NCBI RefSeq assembly: GCF_038039215.1
Contig: NZ_JBBPCL010000001.1
Span: 5,518,001 to 5,582,000, forward strand
Direction: 5' to 3'
Length of the DNA stretch: 64,000 nt
Source of the DNA: Pseudonocardia sp. T1-2H
GTDB taxonomy: Bacteria > Actinomycetota > Actinomycetes > Mycobacteriales > Pseudonocardiaceae
Under the pieces are notes generated by a model. It made no database searches, was not told where the DNA came from, and saw nothing but the letters and a program-made list of their open reading frames with translations. The position numbers and the translations under genes are program-made. This document shows, in pieces, positions 17,820-26,501 of the stretch (its first letter is position 1; every line of letters begins with the position of its first letter).

Positions 17820-19784
17820 ATGGGCGAGCGAGGGTCCGGCCGCTCCGCGTCCGGTTCCGGACGCGGACGCAGGTCCGCGGCGGCGGCGCTGTTCGGGTGG
17901 GACGGGACGCTCTCGGACGGCGACGGAGCGGAACGGCATGTCCCACCGGACCGGGGATCGACGGCCGACCGCCGCTCCGTGCCGGGCCGGCGCCCCGCTG
18001 CCGACAAGGGCTCGTCCCCGGACCGGCTTCCCGCCGCCGAGCGCAGGACGCCGTCCGAGCGCCGCACCCCGGCCCGCGACACCCCGCTCGACCGCAAGGC
18101 CGGTTCACGCTCCACCACGGCCCGCTCCGGCTCCGGCCCGTCCTCCGGTGCCTCCCCGTCGGTCCGCTCCGGCGGGCGGGCCGACCCGCCCCGCCGGAAG
18201 CCGGGAACCGGCGCGCCCCGCGCCGTCCCGCCCCGTCCCCCGGCCCGCAGGCCCGGCACCGGGGCCGGCGGTGGCAGGCCGCCCAACCGCCCGGCCCGTC
18301 CCCGGCCGCCCGCGTCGCCGCCCCCCGAGCCCCGCGCCGTGCGCTTCCGCCGTCGCGCCCGGGTCACCGTCTGCGGCCTGTCCGCGCTGGTCCTCGTCCT
18401 GACCGGGTCCGCGTGGGGGCTCTACCGGGACATCACCGGCGGCCTGACGACCACGAACGTCATCACCGGCGGCGCGAACTCCGGGGAGCAGAACATCCTG
18501 CTCGTGGGCGTGGACAGCCGCACGGACGCCCAGGGCAACCCGCTCCCCCGCGCGGTGCTCGACCAGCTGCACGGCGGTGAGAGCAGCGGCGTGCTGAACT
18601 CGGACACGATCATCGTCCTGCACGTGCCCGACGACGGCGGCAGCGCGACGGCCTTCTCCATCCCCCGCGACAGCTATGTGGACATCCCCGGCTACCGCAA
18701 GGACAAGATCAACGCGGCCTATCCGGTGACGAAGGCGCTCCGGTCGGAGGAACTGGTCAGGGCCGGGGGGATGAACCCCAAGGAGATCGACAGCGAGTCG
18801 TCGGCCGCCGGGCGCAGCACGCTGATCCAGACCGTGCAGGACCTCACCGGCCTCAGGATCGACCACTACGCCGAGGTCAACCTGCTCGGCTTCTACAACC
18901 TGACCGAGGCGATCGGCGGCGTCGACGTCTGCCTGCGGAACCCGGTGAACGACGCCTTCTCCGGCGCGAACTTCCCCGCGGGCCCGCAGACGGTCTCCGG
19001 CGCGGCGGCGCTCTCGTTCGTCCGCCAGCGGCACGGCCTGCCCGAGGGGGACCTCTCGCGAATCCGCCGCCAGCAGGTGTTCCTCGCCGCCGTCGCGGAC
19101 AAGACGCTGTCGAGCGGGACGCTGACGAACCCGTCGACGCTGTCGGGGCTCATCGACGTCGCCCACAAGTCCCTGGTCGTCGACTCCGGGTGGGACCTCC
19201 TCGCGTTCGCGCGGCAGGCGTCGGGGCTGGCGGCGGGCAACATGAACTTCCTGACGATCCCGACGCAGGGCGGTGCGACGAACGACCGCGGTGACGTCGT
19301 GCTCGTCGATCCCGCGCAGGTCAAGGGCTTCGTCGAGCAGCAGACGACCCCCGCGGACGAGAGGCCCGAGGAGACGCCGGCACCGGAGGAGACCTCCGAT
19401 GTCGACCCGGCGACCGTCACCGCGGACGTCGGCAACGGCTCGGGGACCACCGGGCTGGCCGCGCAGGTCGCGGGCACGCTCACCGCCGCGGGTTTCGTCG
19501 AGGGCAACGTCGAGAACGCGCCGAGCCGCACGACCTCCGTGGTCCGCTACGCGCAGTCCGACGGCGACGCCGCGGCCCGGGCGGTCGCGGCGAAGCTCGG
19601 CGGGATCGGGGTCGAGCAGGCGGACGGGGTCGCGTCCGGGCACGTGCAGGTGCTGCTCGGCACGGACTTCGAGGCGCCCGCCGCCGCGGCCGCGCCGGCC
19701 GCGTCCCCCTCGGCGGCCACGTCGGCACCCGCGCCGGACGCCGGATCGGCGATCAACGCCGGCGGCGTACCGTGCATCGACTGA
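17820..19784 (+). CDS. LytR-CpsA-Psr (LCP) family ligase with LytR_C domain
   Basis: 654 residues. A disordered, Arg/Pro/Ser-rich cytoplasmic tail of about 175 residues precedes one transmembrane helix (VCGLSALVLVLTGSAWGLY, about 180-200). The LCP catalytic domain follows: QNILLVGVDSRTD, SDTIIVLHVPDDGG, AFSIPRDSYVDIPGYRKDKINAAY with the arginine and aspartate that bind the polyprenyl diphosphate, and LSFVRQRH. A LytR_C domain (about 530-610) and an Ala/Pro/Ser tail end the protein. In mycobacteria such enzymes attach arabinogalactan to peptidoglycan, which fits the adjacent wbbL. The start ATG has GGTGG upstream. The very long N-terminal tail is a likely phosphorylation or scaffold region. 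Confidence 0.93.
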   Translation: MGERGSGRSASGSGRGRRSAAAALFGWDGTLSDGDGAERHVPPDRGSTADRRSVPGRRPAADKGSSPDRLPAAERRTPSERRTPARDTPLDRKAGSRSTTARSGSGPSSGASPSVRSGGRADPPRRKPGTGAPRAVPPRPPARRPGTGAGGGRPPNRPARPRPPASPPPEPRAVRFRRRARVTVCGLSALVLVLTGSAWGLYRDITGGLTTTNVITGGANSGEQNILLVGVDSRTDAQGNPLPRAVLDQLHGGESSGVLNSDTIIVLHVPDDGGSATAFSIPRDSYVDIPGYRKDKINAAYPVTKALRSEELVRAGGMNPKEIDSESSAAGRSTLIQTVQDLTGLRIDHYAEVNLLGFYNLTEAIGGVDVCLRNPVNDAFSGANFPAGPQTVSGAAALSFVRQRHGLPEGDLSRIRRQQVFLAAVADKTLSSGTLTNPSTLSGLIDVAHKSLVVDSGWDLLAFARQASGLAAGNMNFLTIPTQGGATNDRGDVVLVDPAQVKGFVEQQTTPADERPEETPAPEETSDVDPATVTADVGNGSGTTGLAAQVAGTLTAAGFVEGNVENAPSRTTSVVRYAQSDGDAAARAVAAKLGGIGVEQADGVASGHVQVLLGTDFEAPAAAAAPAASPSAATSAPAPDAGSAINAGGVPCID

Positions 19785-19814
19785 GTCCGAGTCCGATTCG
19801 CTGAGAGGACATCC

Positions 19815-20531
19815 GTGTCCCTGACCGACGCCCTGCTCGACCCGATCCTCGCGACGAACCCGGCCCGGCCGCTGATCACGTTCTACGACGACGCGACCGG
19901 CGAGCGGATCGAGCTCTCCGCCGTCACCACCGCCAACTGGGCCGCGAAGGCCGCGAACCTGCTGCGCGACGAGTGCGACCTCGAGCCCGGCGGCTCGGTC
20001 GCGGTGCTGCTGCCGGCGCACTGGCAGACGGCGGCGGTGCTGCTCGCGGTGTGGTCCTGCGGCGCCGAGGTCACCGCGGACCCGGACGGCGCGGACCTGG
20101 TGCTGTGCGACGCGAACCGGGTCGACCTGGCGCTCGCCGCGAAGGCGCCGGGCGGGGTGGTGGCGCTGTCGATGGACGCGTTCGGCCGCGGGATCGACGG
20201 GCTGCCGGCCGGGGTCGTGGACTTCGCGACCGAGGTCCGGCTCCAGCCCGACGCGTTCGTCCCCTGGGAGCCGGTGACGCAGGCCGCGACCGCGCTCGAC
20301 GGCAGAACCGTCGCGGAGGTCCTCGCCGAGGTCCGGGACCGGGTCGACTCGCTGGGGCTCGCCGCCACGGACCGGGTCCTCTCGACCCGGGAGTGGACCA
20401 CCCTGGACGGGCTGCGCGACGGGCTCCTCGCCGTGCTCGCCGCCGGGGCCTCGCTGGTGCAGGTCGCCCATCCCGAGGACGCCGCCCTGGACCGACGCTA
20501 CGTCGCGGAGAAGTGCAGCACCCGGCTCTGA
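19815..20531 (+). CDS. TIGR03089 family protein (Rv3268-like)
   Basis: 238 residues resembling the N-terminal part of acyl-adenylating enzymes: RPLITFYDDATGERIELSAV and NLLRDECDLEPGGSVAVLLP mirror the AMP-binding family, but the P-loop, the TGE motif and the whole C-terminal domain are absent. It is thus a truncated, probably non-catalytic relative of unknown role; the family is actinobacterial. The GTG at 19815 has GAGAGGA 7 nt upstream. It begins 30 bp after the LCP gene and is probably co-transcribed with it, the same order as in mycobacteria. Confidence 0.83.
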   Translation: MSLTDALLDPILATNPARPLITFYDDATGERIELSAVTTANWAAKAANLLRDECDLEPGGSVAVLLPAHWQTAAVLLAVWSCGAEVTADPDGADLVLCDANRVDLALAAKAPGGVVALSMDAFGRGIDGLPAGVVDFATEVRLQPDAFVPWEPVTQAATALDGRTVAEVLAEVRDRVDSLGLAATDRVLSTREWTTLDGLRDGLLAVLAAGASLVQVAHPEDAALDRRYVAEKCSTRL

Positions 20532-20596
20532 GGGGTGCCCGCGCCGCCCCGCACGCGGGGAGTGCGGGCGGTGCACGGGCCGAACGCGGCGCGTGG

Positions 20597-20602
20597 CACC
20601 GT
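20597..20602 (+). promoter_or_regulatory. Possible -10 box of ilvA
   Basis: CACCGT lies 7 nt before the GTG at 20610. It is a weaker version (C at the first position) of the pattern seen before many starts here. Confidence 0.35.
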
Positions 20603-20609
20603 GTAGGGC

Positions 20610-21905
20610 GTGACCGCCGTGCCTCCCACCAGCACCGCAGGTGCTGATCCCAGGGCTGCTGCCCGCTCCGTGTCCGCCGTGGACGTCGACGCCGCCGCCG
20701 AGCGGCTGCGCGCCGTGATCGGCCCGAGCCCGCTGCAGATCTCGGCCCGGCTCTCGGACGCCGTCGGCGGCGAGGTGTGGATCAAGCGCGAGGACCTGCA
20801 GCCCGTCCGGTCCTACAAGATCCGCGGCGCGTACAACCTGATCGCCCAGCTCGACGACGCCGAGAAGGCCCGGGGTGTCGTGTGCGCGAGTGCCGGCAAC
20901 CACGCCCAGGGCGTCGCGTTCGCGTGTTCCCGCCTGGGCGTCGAGGCGCGGGTGTACCTGCCCCGGACCACGCCGCGGCAGAAGCGGGACCGGGTCGCGC
21001 GGCTCGGCGGCAAGGTCGTGAAGGTCATCGTCATCGGCAACACCTACGACGACGCCGCGGCCGCCGCGGCGAAGGACGCCGCCGAGTCCGGCGCGACACT
21101 CGTCCCCGCCTTCGACGACGAGCGCACCGTGGCCGGGCAGGGCACCGTCATCCGCGAGGTCCTCGGCCAGCTGGCGGACCCGCCGGACACCGTGATCGTC
21201 CCCGTCGGGGGCGGCGGCCTGCTCGCAGGCACCGTCGCCTACCTGGGGGAACGCCACCCGGAGATCCGGGTCGTCGGCGTCGAGCCCGCCGGGGCTGCGA
21301 GCATGGCGGCAGCCCTGCGCGAGGGCGGCCCGACGACGCTCGCGCACGTGGACCCCTTCGTCGACGGGGCCGCGGTGCGCCGCGTCGGGGACGTCACGTT
21401 CCCGATCGTGCGGGACTCCGGCGTCGTGCTGGAGCCCGTCGCCGAGGGCCGGGTCTGCGTCGAGATGCTGGCGCTCTACCAGACCGACGGGATCATCGCC
21501 GAGCCCGCGGGCGCGCTCGCCCCGGCCGCGCTCGAGCAGCTGGACATCCCGCACGGCTCGACGACGGTCTGCCTGCTCTCCGGGGGCAACAACGACGTCA
21601 GCCGGTACGCGGACGTCGTCGAGCGCGCGCTCGTCCACGAGGGGCGCAAGCACTACTTCCTGGTGGAGTTCCCGCAGGAGCCGGGCGCGCTGCGCAGCTT
21701 CCTGGACGACGTCCTGGGCCCGGACGACGACATCACGCTCTTCGAGTACATCAAGCGCAGCAACCGGGAGACCGGGCCCGCGCTCGTCGGCCTGGAGCTC
21801 GGCGACCCCGCGGACCTGGAAGCCCTGCTGGCCCGGATGGAGGCCGCCCCGCCCCAGATCGAGCGGATCCCCCCGGACTCCCCGCTCTTCCGCTTCATCC
21901 TCTGA
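20610..21905 (+). CDS. ilvA: Threonine ammonia-lyase (threonine dehydratase)
   Basis: 431 residues. PLP-dependent deamination of threonine to 2-oxobutyrate, the first step towards isoleucine. The PLP lysine is K70 in SYKIRGAYN; the cofactor-binding ASAGNHAQG and glycine loop VPVGGGGLLAG follow; the serine/glycine site SGGNND is near 330. The C-terminal ACT-like domain (about 345-431, HYFLVEFPQEPGALRSFLDD) makes it the biosynthetic, isoleucine-regulated short form. It ends 7 bp from the convergent fadE25 stop, leaving no separate terminator. Confidence 0.95.
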   Translation: MTAVPPTSTAGADPRAAARSVSAVDVDAAAERLRAVIGPSPLQISARLSDAVGGEVWIKREDLQPVRSYKIRGAYNLIAQLDDAEKARGVVCASAGNHAQGVAFACSRLGVEARVYLPRTTPRQKRDRVARLGGKVVKVIVIGNTYDDAAAAAAKDAAESGATLVPAFDDERTVAGQGTVIREVLGQLADPPDTVIVPVGGGGLLAGTVAYLGERHPEIRVVGVEPAGAASMAAALREGGPTTLAHVDPFVDGAAVRRVGDVTFPIVRDSGVVLEPVAEGRVCVEMLALYQTDGIIAEPAGALAPAALEQLDIPHGSTTVCLLSGGNNDVSRYADVVERALVHEGRKHYFLVEFPQEPGALRSFLDDVLGPDDDITLFEYIKRSNRETGPALVGLELGDPADLEALLARMEAAPPQIERIPPDSPLFRFIL

Positions 21906-21912
21906 AAGCGCC

Positions 21913-23070
21913 TCAGCGCAGCAGGCTGCGCGCCATGACCATCCGCTGGACCTGGTTCGTGCCCTCGTAGATCTGGGTGATCTTCGCGTCCCGCATCATC
22001 CGCTCCACCGGGAAGTCCTTGGTGAAGCCGGCGCCGCCGAAGAGCTGCACGGCGTCCGTCGTCACCTGCATCGCGGTGTCGCTGGCCAGGCACTTGGCGG
22101 CGGAGGAGATGAACCCGAGGTTCTTCTCTCCCCGCTCGGCGCGCGAGGTCGCGACGTAGACGAGCTGGCGCGCGGCCTCCACCTTCATCGCCATGTCCGC
22201 GATCATGAACTGGACGCCCTGGAAGTCCGCGACGGCCTTGCCGAACTGCTTGCGCTCCTTGACGTAGGCGATCGCCTGGTCCAGCGCGCCCTGGGCGATG
22301 CCGACGGCCTGCGCGCCGATCGTGGGGCGGGTGTGGTCCAGCGTCGCGAGCGCGGTCTTGAAGCCGGTGCCCTCGGCGCCGATGATCCGGTCCCCGGGGA
22401 TCCGGCAGTCCTGGAAGTAGATCTCACGCGTCGGCGAGCCGGCGATGCCGAGCTTGCGCTCCTTGGGACCGACCTCGAAGCCCGGGTCGTCGGAGTGCAC
22501 CACGAACGCGGAGATGCCGTTGGCCTTCTTCTCCGGGTCCGTCACGGCCATGACCGTGTACCAGGTGGAGACGCCGGCGTTGGTGATCCAGCACTTGGTG
22601 CCGTTGAGCACCCAGTCGTCCCCGTCCCGGCGCGCGCGGGTCTTCATCGACGCGGCGTCGGAGCCCGCCTCGCGCTCGCTCAGCGCGTAGCTGATCATCG
22701 CCTCGCCGGACGCGATCGACGGCAGCACCTGCTGCTTGAGCTCCTCGGACGCCGAGAGCAGGATCGGGACGGAGCCCAGTCCGTTGACCGCCGGGATCAG
22801 CGACGACGACGCGCAGACCCGCGCGACCTCCTCGATCACGATGCACGCCGCGAGCTCGTCCGCCCCCTCGCCGCCGTACTCCTCCGGGATGTGGACGGCG
22901 TGGAAGCCCGCCTTGGTCAGGGCCTCCTGCGCCTCGATCGGGTAGCGCGCCTGCTCGTCGACGTCGGCGGCGTAGGGCGCGATCTCCTTCTCCGCCAGCG
23001 CACGCACCGCGTCGCGCAGGGCCTCGTGCTCGTCGCTGAGCCGGTAGGTGTCGAAGTCGGCGTTCTGCAT
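21913..23070 (-). CDS. fadE25: Acyl-CoA dehydrogenase, FadE25-like
   Basis: 385 residues, normal for FAD-dependent acyl-CoA dehydrogenases. Visible are the flavin/substrate segment ISYALSEREAGSDAASMKTR, the TKCWITNAG block, RKQFGKAVADFQGVQFMIAD and the C-terminal catalytic glutamate in ITQIYEGTNQVQRMVMAR. It oxidises acyl-CoA to trans-2-enoyl-CoA in fatty acid or branched-chain breakdown. The ATG at 23070 has GAGGAAG 8 nt upstream; a longer frame upstream lacks homology. A TetR regulator gene is divergent from it and is the likely repressor. Close to purE/purK as in mycobacteria. Confidence 0.94.
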   Translation of the reverse strand: MQNADFDTYRLSDEHEALRDAVRALAEKEIAPYAADVDEQARYPIEAQEALTKAGFHAVHIPEEYGGEGADELAACIVIEEVARVCASSSLIPAVNGLGSVPILLSASEELKQQVLPSIASGEAMISYALSEREAGSDAASMKTRARRDGDDWVLNGTKCWITNAGVSTWYTVMAVTDPEKKANGISAFVVHSDDPGFEVGPKERKLGIAGSPTREIYFQDCRIPGDRIIGAEGTGFKTALATLDHTRPTIGAQAVGIAQGALDQAIAYVKERKQFGKAVADFQGVQFMIADMAMKVEAARQLVYVATSRAERGEKNLGFISSAAKCLASDTAMQVTTDAVQLFGGAGFTKDFPVERMMRDAKITQIYEGTNQVQRMVMARSLLR

Positions 23071-23121
23071 CGTCTGAACTTCCTCGTCCCGCGTCGGTGT
23101 CCGGTTCGATCTCACCGTAAC

Positions 23122-23134
23122 GGCACTGCGTGCC
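23122..23134. promoter_or_regulatory. Palindrome in fadE25-tetR divergent region
   Basis: GGCAC-TGC-GTGCC is a perfect 5-bp inverted repeat about 20 bp upstream of the tetR -10 box, with an additional GCGTGCC just before the tetR start (23159-23165). A TetR operator is plausible but the arms are short. Confidence 0.35.
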
Positions 23135-23152
23135 ATCTCGCAATCTCGCTGC

Positions 23153-23158
23153 TACCCT
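23153..23158 (+). promoter_or_regulatory. -10 box of leaderless tetR gene
   Basis: TACCCT ends 7 nt before the ATG at 23166. Confidence 0.55.
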
Positions 23159-23165
23159 GCGTGCC

Positions 23166-23864
23166 ATGACGGAGGCCACGCCCCAGGTGCGCCGCGGACG
23201 CTCGGCCGAGGGCCGCGCGGAGATCCGTCGTGACCTCGTCACCGCCGCGGTGGACCTGTTCACGGACCAGGGCTACGACGAGACGACCGTCGACGACATC
23301 GCGGCCACCGCCGGCGTCGGCCGCCGGACCTTCTTCCGCTACTTCCGCAGCAAGGAGGACGCGGTCTCCCCGGACCACGAACTGGGCCTCGCCCGGATCG
23401 CCGCGGTGTTCGCCGACGCGCATCCCACCGAGCCGCTGCTGTCCGTGGTGCTGCGCGCCGGGGAGACCGTCTTCGACCTCTACCTGACGGACTCCGGGAC
23501 CGCCCGCAAGCGGTTCGCCCTGGTCCACGAGGTGCCGGCGCTGCGGGACCGCGAGGCGGCCATGGTGCACCACTACCGCCGGCTCTTCACCCGGGAGCTG
23601 GGCCTGCGCCTGGCCGACGTCCCGGACGGGGACCTGCGGGCGGCGGTCACCGCGGCCGCGGTGGTCGCGGCGCACAACCAGGCGCTGCGGCGCTGGCTCG
23701 CGGACGGGGCGACGGCGGAGGGCGCGCAGGAGTGCGTGGCCCACTTCCGGAAGGTCGCGCAGATGCTCCCGCTCGACGCCCCGGTGGGCCTCGAGGACGT
23801 GACGCGCCGGCTCGAGCGGGCGGCCCGGAACCTGGAGCGGCGGGACGGGTCCGGACATGGATGA
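23166..23864 (+). CDS. TetR-family transcriptional regulator
   Basis: 232 residues. The N-terminal helix-turn-helix is clear at about 20-65: RRDLVTAAVDLFTDQGYDET, then DIAATAGVGRRTFFRYFRSKE, where the second segment is the recognition helix. The remaining 160 residues are the helical ligand-binding domain, with no recognisable ligand signature. It is divergent from fadE25 with 95 bp between starts and likely controls that gene and itself, perhaps sensing an acyl-CoA. The ATG at 23166 is chosen over in-frame upstream starts because of the -10 box 7 nt before it. The stop overlaps an arm of a long inverted repeat. Confidence 0.9.
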   Translation: MTEATPQVRRGRSAEGRAEIRRDLVTAAVDLFTDQGYDETTVDDIAATAGVGRRTFFRYFRSKEDAVSPDHELGLARIAAVFADAHPTEPLLSVVLRAGETVFDLYLTDSGTARKRFALVHEVPALRDREAAMVHHYRRLFTRELGLRLADVPDGDLRAAVTAAAVVAAHNQALRRWLADGATAEGAQECVAHFRKVAQMLPLDAPVGLEDVTRRLERAARNLERRDGSGHG

Positions 23865-23925
23865 TCCCCGGGCCGCACCGGAAGCGGTGCGCATGCCGAG
23901 CTGGACGGGCTCGGGCCCGGGGATC
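23863..23925. terminator. Long inverted repeat with inner hairpin
   Basis: Perfect 12-bp arms (GATCCCCGGGCC at 23863-23874 and its complement at 23914-23925) enclose 39 nt holding a second stem, GCACCG/CGGTGC with a 4-nt loop. It begins inside the tetR stop codon and can terminate transcripts from both sides. No T tract follows on either strand. Confidence 0.6.
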
Positions 23926-23993
23926 ACGGTGACTGCCTGGAATTCGCCGGCACCTACCGACTTCCACGGCCGTCGAGAAAACGTCCCGCGGTG

Positions 23994-24069
23994 CTAGCGG
24001 ACAGTCACCTCACGAGTCCTGCTGCTAATCAACGCTGGACCACCTCCTCTCCCATGTACCGCCACCCTA
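23994..24069 (-). other. Candidate small transcript with two overlapping mini-ORFs
   Basis: On the minus strand a TAGGGT box (24064-24069) lies 8 nt before an ATG (24055) that opens an 8-codon frame, MGEEVVQR. Its stop overlaps a TTG (24032) as TTGA, and this TTG opens a 12-codon frame, MISSRTREVTVR, ending at 23994, with GAGGAGG about 10 nt upstream. The long inverted repeat at 23863-23925 lies some 70 nt downstream and could terminate a transcript of about 200 nt. No minus-strand gene follows before it, so this would be a free-standing small RNA or peptide unit. I recognise no family. Confidence 0.35.
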
Positions 24070-24169
24070 CGACCGCGATCCGGGAGTTCGCCACGACTTT
24101 TTCGCGCGGCCTCCTCACACCGTCGCCGGCACGGTCCGGGTGTCCGTGACCTCGGCCCGACGGGTCCCG

Positions 24170-24673
24170 CTATCCGTTGCGCACGGCCGACCGGAGAGCC
24201 GCGTCCTTGTCCAGCACCATCTGTTCGAGATCGGTCTGGAAGGCCTCCATCCGGGCCCGCAGCGCCTCGTCCGACGCCGCCAGGATCCGCACCGCGAGCA
24301 GGCCCGCGTTGCGCGCGTTGCCCACCGCGACGGTCGCGACCGGGACGCCGGCCGGCATCTGCACGATCGAGAGCAGGGAGTCCAGCCCGTCGAGCACCTT
24401 GAGCGGGACCGGCACGCCGATCACCGGCAGCGGCGTCGCGGACGCGACCATGCCCGGCAGGTGCGCCGCGCCGCCCGCCCCGGCGACGATCACCTTCAGG
24501 CCCCGGGCGGCGGCCTCCTTCGCGTAGTCCAGCATCCGCTGCGGGGTGCGGTGCGCGGAGTAGACGCCCACCTCGTAGGGCACGCCGAACTCCGCCAGCG
24601 CCTCGCCGGCCGCTTTCATCACGGGCCAGTCCGAGTCGCTGCCCATGATCACGCCCACCTGCGGGTCAGTCAT
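24170..24673 (-). CDS. purE: 5-(carboxyamino)imidazole ribonucleotide mutase
   Basis: 167 residues, class I PurE. It moves the carboxylate of N5-CAIR to C4 in purine synthesis. Signature blocks are [18 protein letters not shown] with the substrate-binding SDSD, YSAHRTP with the conserved histidine near 45, and [14 protein letters not shown] near 75. The ATG at 24673 lies inside the last codons of purK (8-bp overlap), so the two are co-translated. Region 23926-24169 downstream holds no protein gene apart from the mini-ORFs described separately. Confidence 0.96.
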   Translation of the reverse strand: MTDPQVGVIMGSDSDWPVMKAAGEALAEFGVPYEVGVYSAHRTPQRMLDYAKEAAARGLKVIVAGAGGAAHLPGMVASATPLPVIGVPVPLKVLDGLDSLLSIVQMPAGVPVATVAVGNARNAGLLAVRILAASDEALRARMEAFQTDLEQMVLDKDAALRSAVRNG

Positions 24674-25890
24674 TCCGGTCTCCCGTCGTCGTGGGGACGG
24701 ACGCCGCCCCGTCGTGCACGGACCAGCCGTCGGACCACTCGCCCGTCGAGAGCCAGTGCGCCCCGAGCTCGGCTCGCCGCCGGACCTCCGTCATGTCCCG
24801 GCCGAGCGCGGTCACGTGCCCGACCTTGCGGGCCGGCCGCTCGTCCTTGCCGTACATGTGGACCTTGACGTCCGGGAAGCGGGCGAACAGATGGTGGATC
24901 CGCTCGTCGACGGTCATCGACGGCGGCACGTCCGCCCCGAGCACGTTCGCCATGACGACGGCGGGCGCGGTCGGCGCGGTCGAGCCGAGCGGGTAGTCCA
25001 GGACCGCGCGCAGGTGCTGTTCGAACTGCGAGGTGCGGGCGCCCTCGATCGTCCAGTGCCCCGAGTTGTGCGGGCGCATCGCGAGCTCGTTGACCACGAG
25101 CCCGTCCTCGGTCTCGAAGAGCTCGACGGCGAGCAGCCCGGTGACGTCGAGCTCCCGGGCGATCCGCAGGGCGAGGCCCTGCGCCTCGAGGGCCAGGTCC
25201 TCGGAGATCCCGGGCGCGGGCGAGAGCACCACGACGCACTGCCCGTTCTCCTGGATGCTCTCGACGACCGGCCACGCCGCGGCCTGCCCGAACGGCGACC
25301 GGGCGACCTGCGCGGCGAGCTTCCCGGCGCATGACGACGGCCTGCTCGGCCATCAGCGGCGTCCCCGCCGCCAGCAGCTCGGCGACCAGATCCGGGTCCG
25401 GGCCCTGCAGGAACCAGACGCCGCGGCCGTCGTACCCGCCGCGGACGGCCTTGAGCACCACCGGCCAGCCGTGCTCCGTGCCGAACGCCTCGACGTCCGC
25501 GGGGCTCTCCACCGCCGCGAAGGGCGGGACGGCGATCCCGAGCCCGGCGAGCCGGCGGCGCATGACGAGCTTGTCCTGCGCGTGCAGCAACGCGTCCGGG
25601 CCCGGCCGGACGGGCACCCCCCGCTCGACGAGCGCGCGCAGGTGCTCCTGCGGCACACCCTCGTGGTCGAACGTGACGGCGTCGCAGGTCTTCGCGAGCG
25701 CGAGGAGGTCCTCGAGCGAGTCCGGCGACCCGAGCACGACGCCCGGGCTGACCAGCGCGGCGGGCTCGCCCGGCCCGGCGGCGAGCACGCGCAGCGTCTG
25801 GCCGAGGGCGATGGCGGCCTGGTGCGTCATCCGGGCCAGCTGCCCGCCGCCGATCATGCCGACGACGGGGAAGTCACGGGAGGTACTCAC
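24666..25890 (-). pseudogene. purK: N5-carboxyaminoimidazole ribonucleotide synthase, frameshifted mid-gene
   Basis: ATP-grasp enzyme converting AIR, ATP and bicarbonate to N5-CAIR, the substrate of PurE. The N-terminus VVGMIGGGQLARM and the ATP-grasp loop KAVRGGYDGRGVWFL lie in the first frame up to AEQAVVMRR. The second half (from LAAQVARSPFG, then VVVLSPAPGISEDLALEAQG and NELAMRPHNSGHWTIEGA) lies in another frame. Removing one base at about 25318-25326 restores the conserved MRRELAAQVARSPFG. Both halves are perfectly conserved, so an assembly indel is likely; purK is normally needed for growth without purines. GTG start at 25890 with a TAGGCT -10 box 9 nt upstream. Confidence 0.9.
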
Positions 25891-25899
25891 GGTCCGAGG

Positions 25900-25905
25900 A
25901 GCCTA
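25900..25905 (-). promoter_or_regulatory. -10 box of purK-purE transcript
   Basis: Minus-strand TAGGCT, 9 nt before the GTG at 25890. The divergent GtrA gene has a weaker CACGAT 7 nt before its GTG (25957-25962). Confidence 0.5.
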
Positions 25906-25969
25906 GCCGAGCGACGCGCGGGCCCGGCCGAGCGCTCGGGGCGTTCGGCCGTCTGGCACGATCGGCGGA

Positions 25970-26485
25970 GTGTCCTTGGTGGAAACGGCGCTGGCGCGCA
26001 TCCCGCAGCCGTACCGTGACCTCGCGATCAAGCACCGTGAGCTGGTGAAGTTCGCCTTCGTCGGCGGCACCACGTGGATCATCGACACCACGGTCTTCCT
26101 CTTCCTGAAGAGCACGGTCCTGGAGCCCAAACCGCTCACGGCGAAGATCATGGCGGTGCTGATCGCGACGATCGTGTCCTACGTCATGAACCGGGAGTGG
26201 TCCTTCCGGACCCGCGGCGGCCGGGAGAAGCATCACGAGGCGTTGTTGTTCTTCCTGGTCAGCGGTGTCGGCGTCGGCGTCTACTCCGCCCCGCTGGCCG
26301 TCTCGCGCTACCTGCTGCACCTGCAGATCCCCGAGGTCTCCCTGCTCACCCAGGAGGTCGCGGACTTCGTGAGCGGTCAGATCGTCGGGACCCTCGTCGG
26401 GATGGCCTTCCGCTGGTGGGCGTTCCGCCGGTTCGTCTTCCCGGACGAGAACGTCCGTCGTCAGGTGCCGGGCGCCACACCCTGA
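25970..26485 (+). CDS. GtrA-family membrane protein
   Basis: 171 residues with four hydrophobic helices, matching the GtrA/DPMS1 C-terminal family: LVKFAFVGGTTWIIDTTVFL, then SYVMNREWSFRTRGG, whose N-R-x-W-x-F motif is the hallmark. GtrA proteins act in the transfer or flipping of undecaprenyl- or decaprenyl-linked sugars used for cell-surface glycans, in line with the envelope genes in this window. The GTG at 25970 gives a short amphipathic N-terminus. It is divergent from purK, as in mycobacteria, and convergent with a sensor kinase gene 16 bp away. Confidence 0.9.
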   Translation: MSLVETALARIPQPYRDLAIKHRELVKFAFVGGTTWIIDTTVFLFLKSTVLEPKPLTAKIMAVLIATIVSYVMNREWSFRTRGGREKHHEALLFFLVSGVGVGVYSAPLAVSRYLLHLQIPEVSLLTQEVADFVSGQIVGTLVGMAFRWWAFRRFVFPDENVRRQVPGATP

Positions 26486-26501
26486 TCCTCGCGCCCCCGC
26501 C

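Noticed and set aside
19815..20531. TIGR03089 gene as a broken acyl-CoA synthetase
   Set aside because: The short length and loss of the C-terminal part are normal for this separate actinobacterial family, and the neighbouring order is conserved.
23112..23927. 271-residue minus-strand frame opposite tetR
   Set aside because: Shadow of tetR; the helix-turn-helix of the plus-strand frame is unambiguous.
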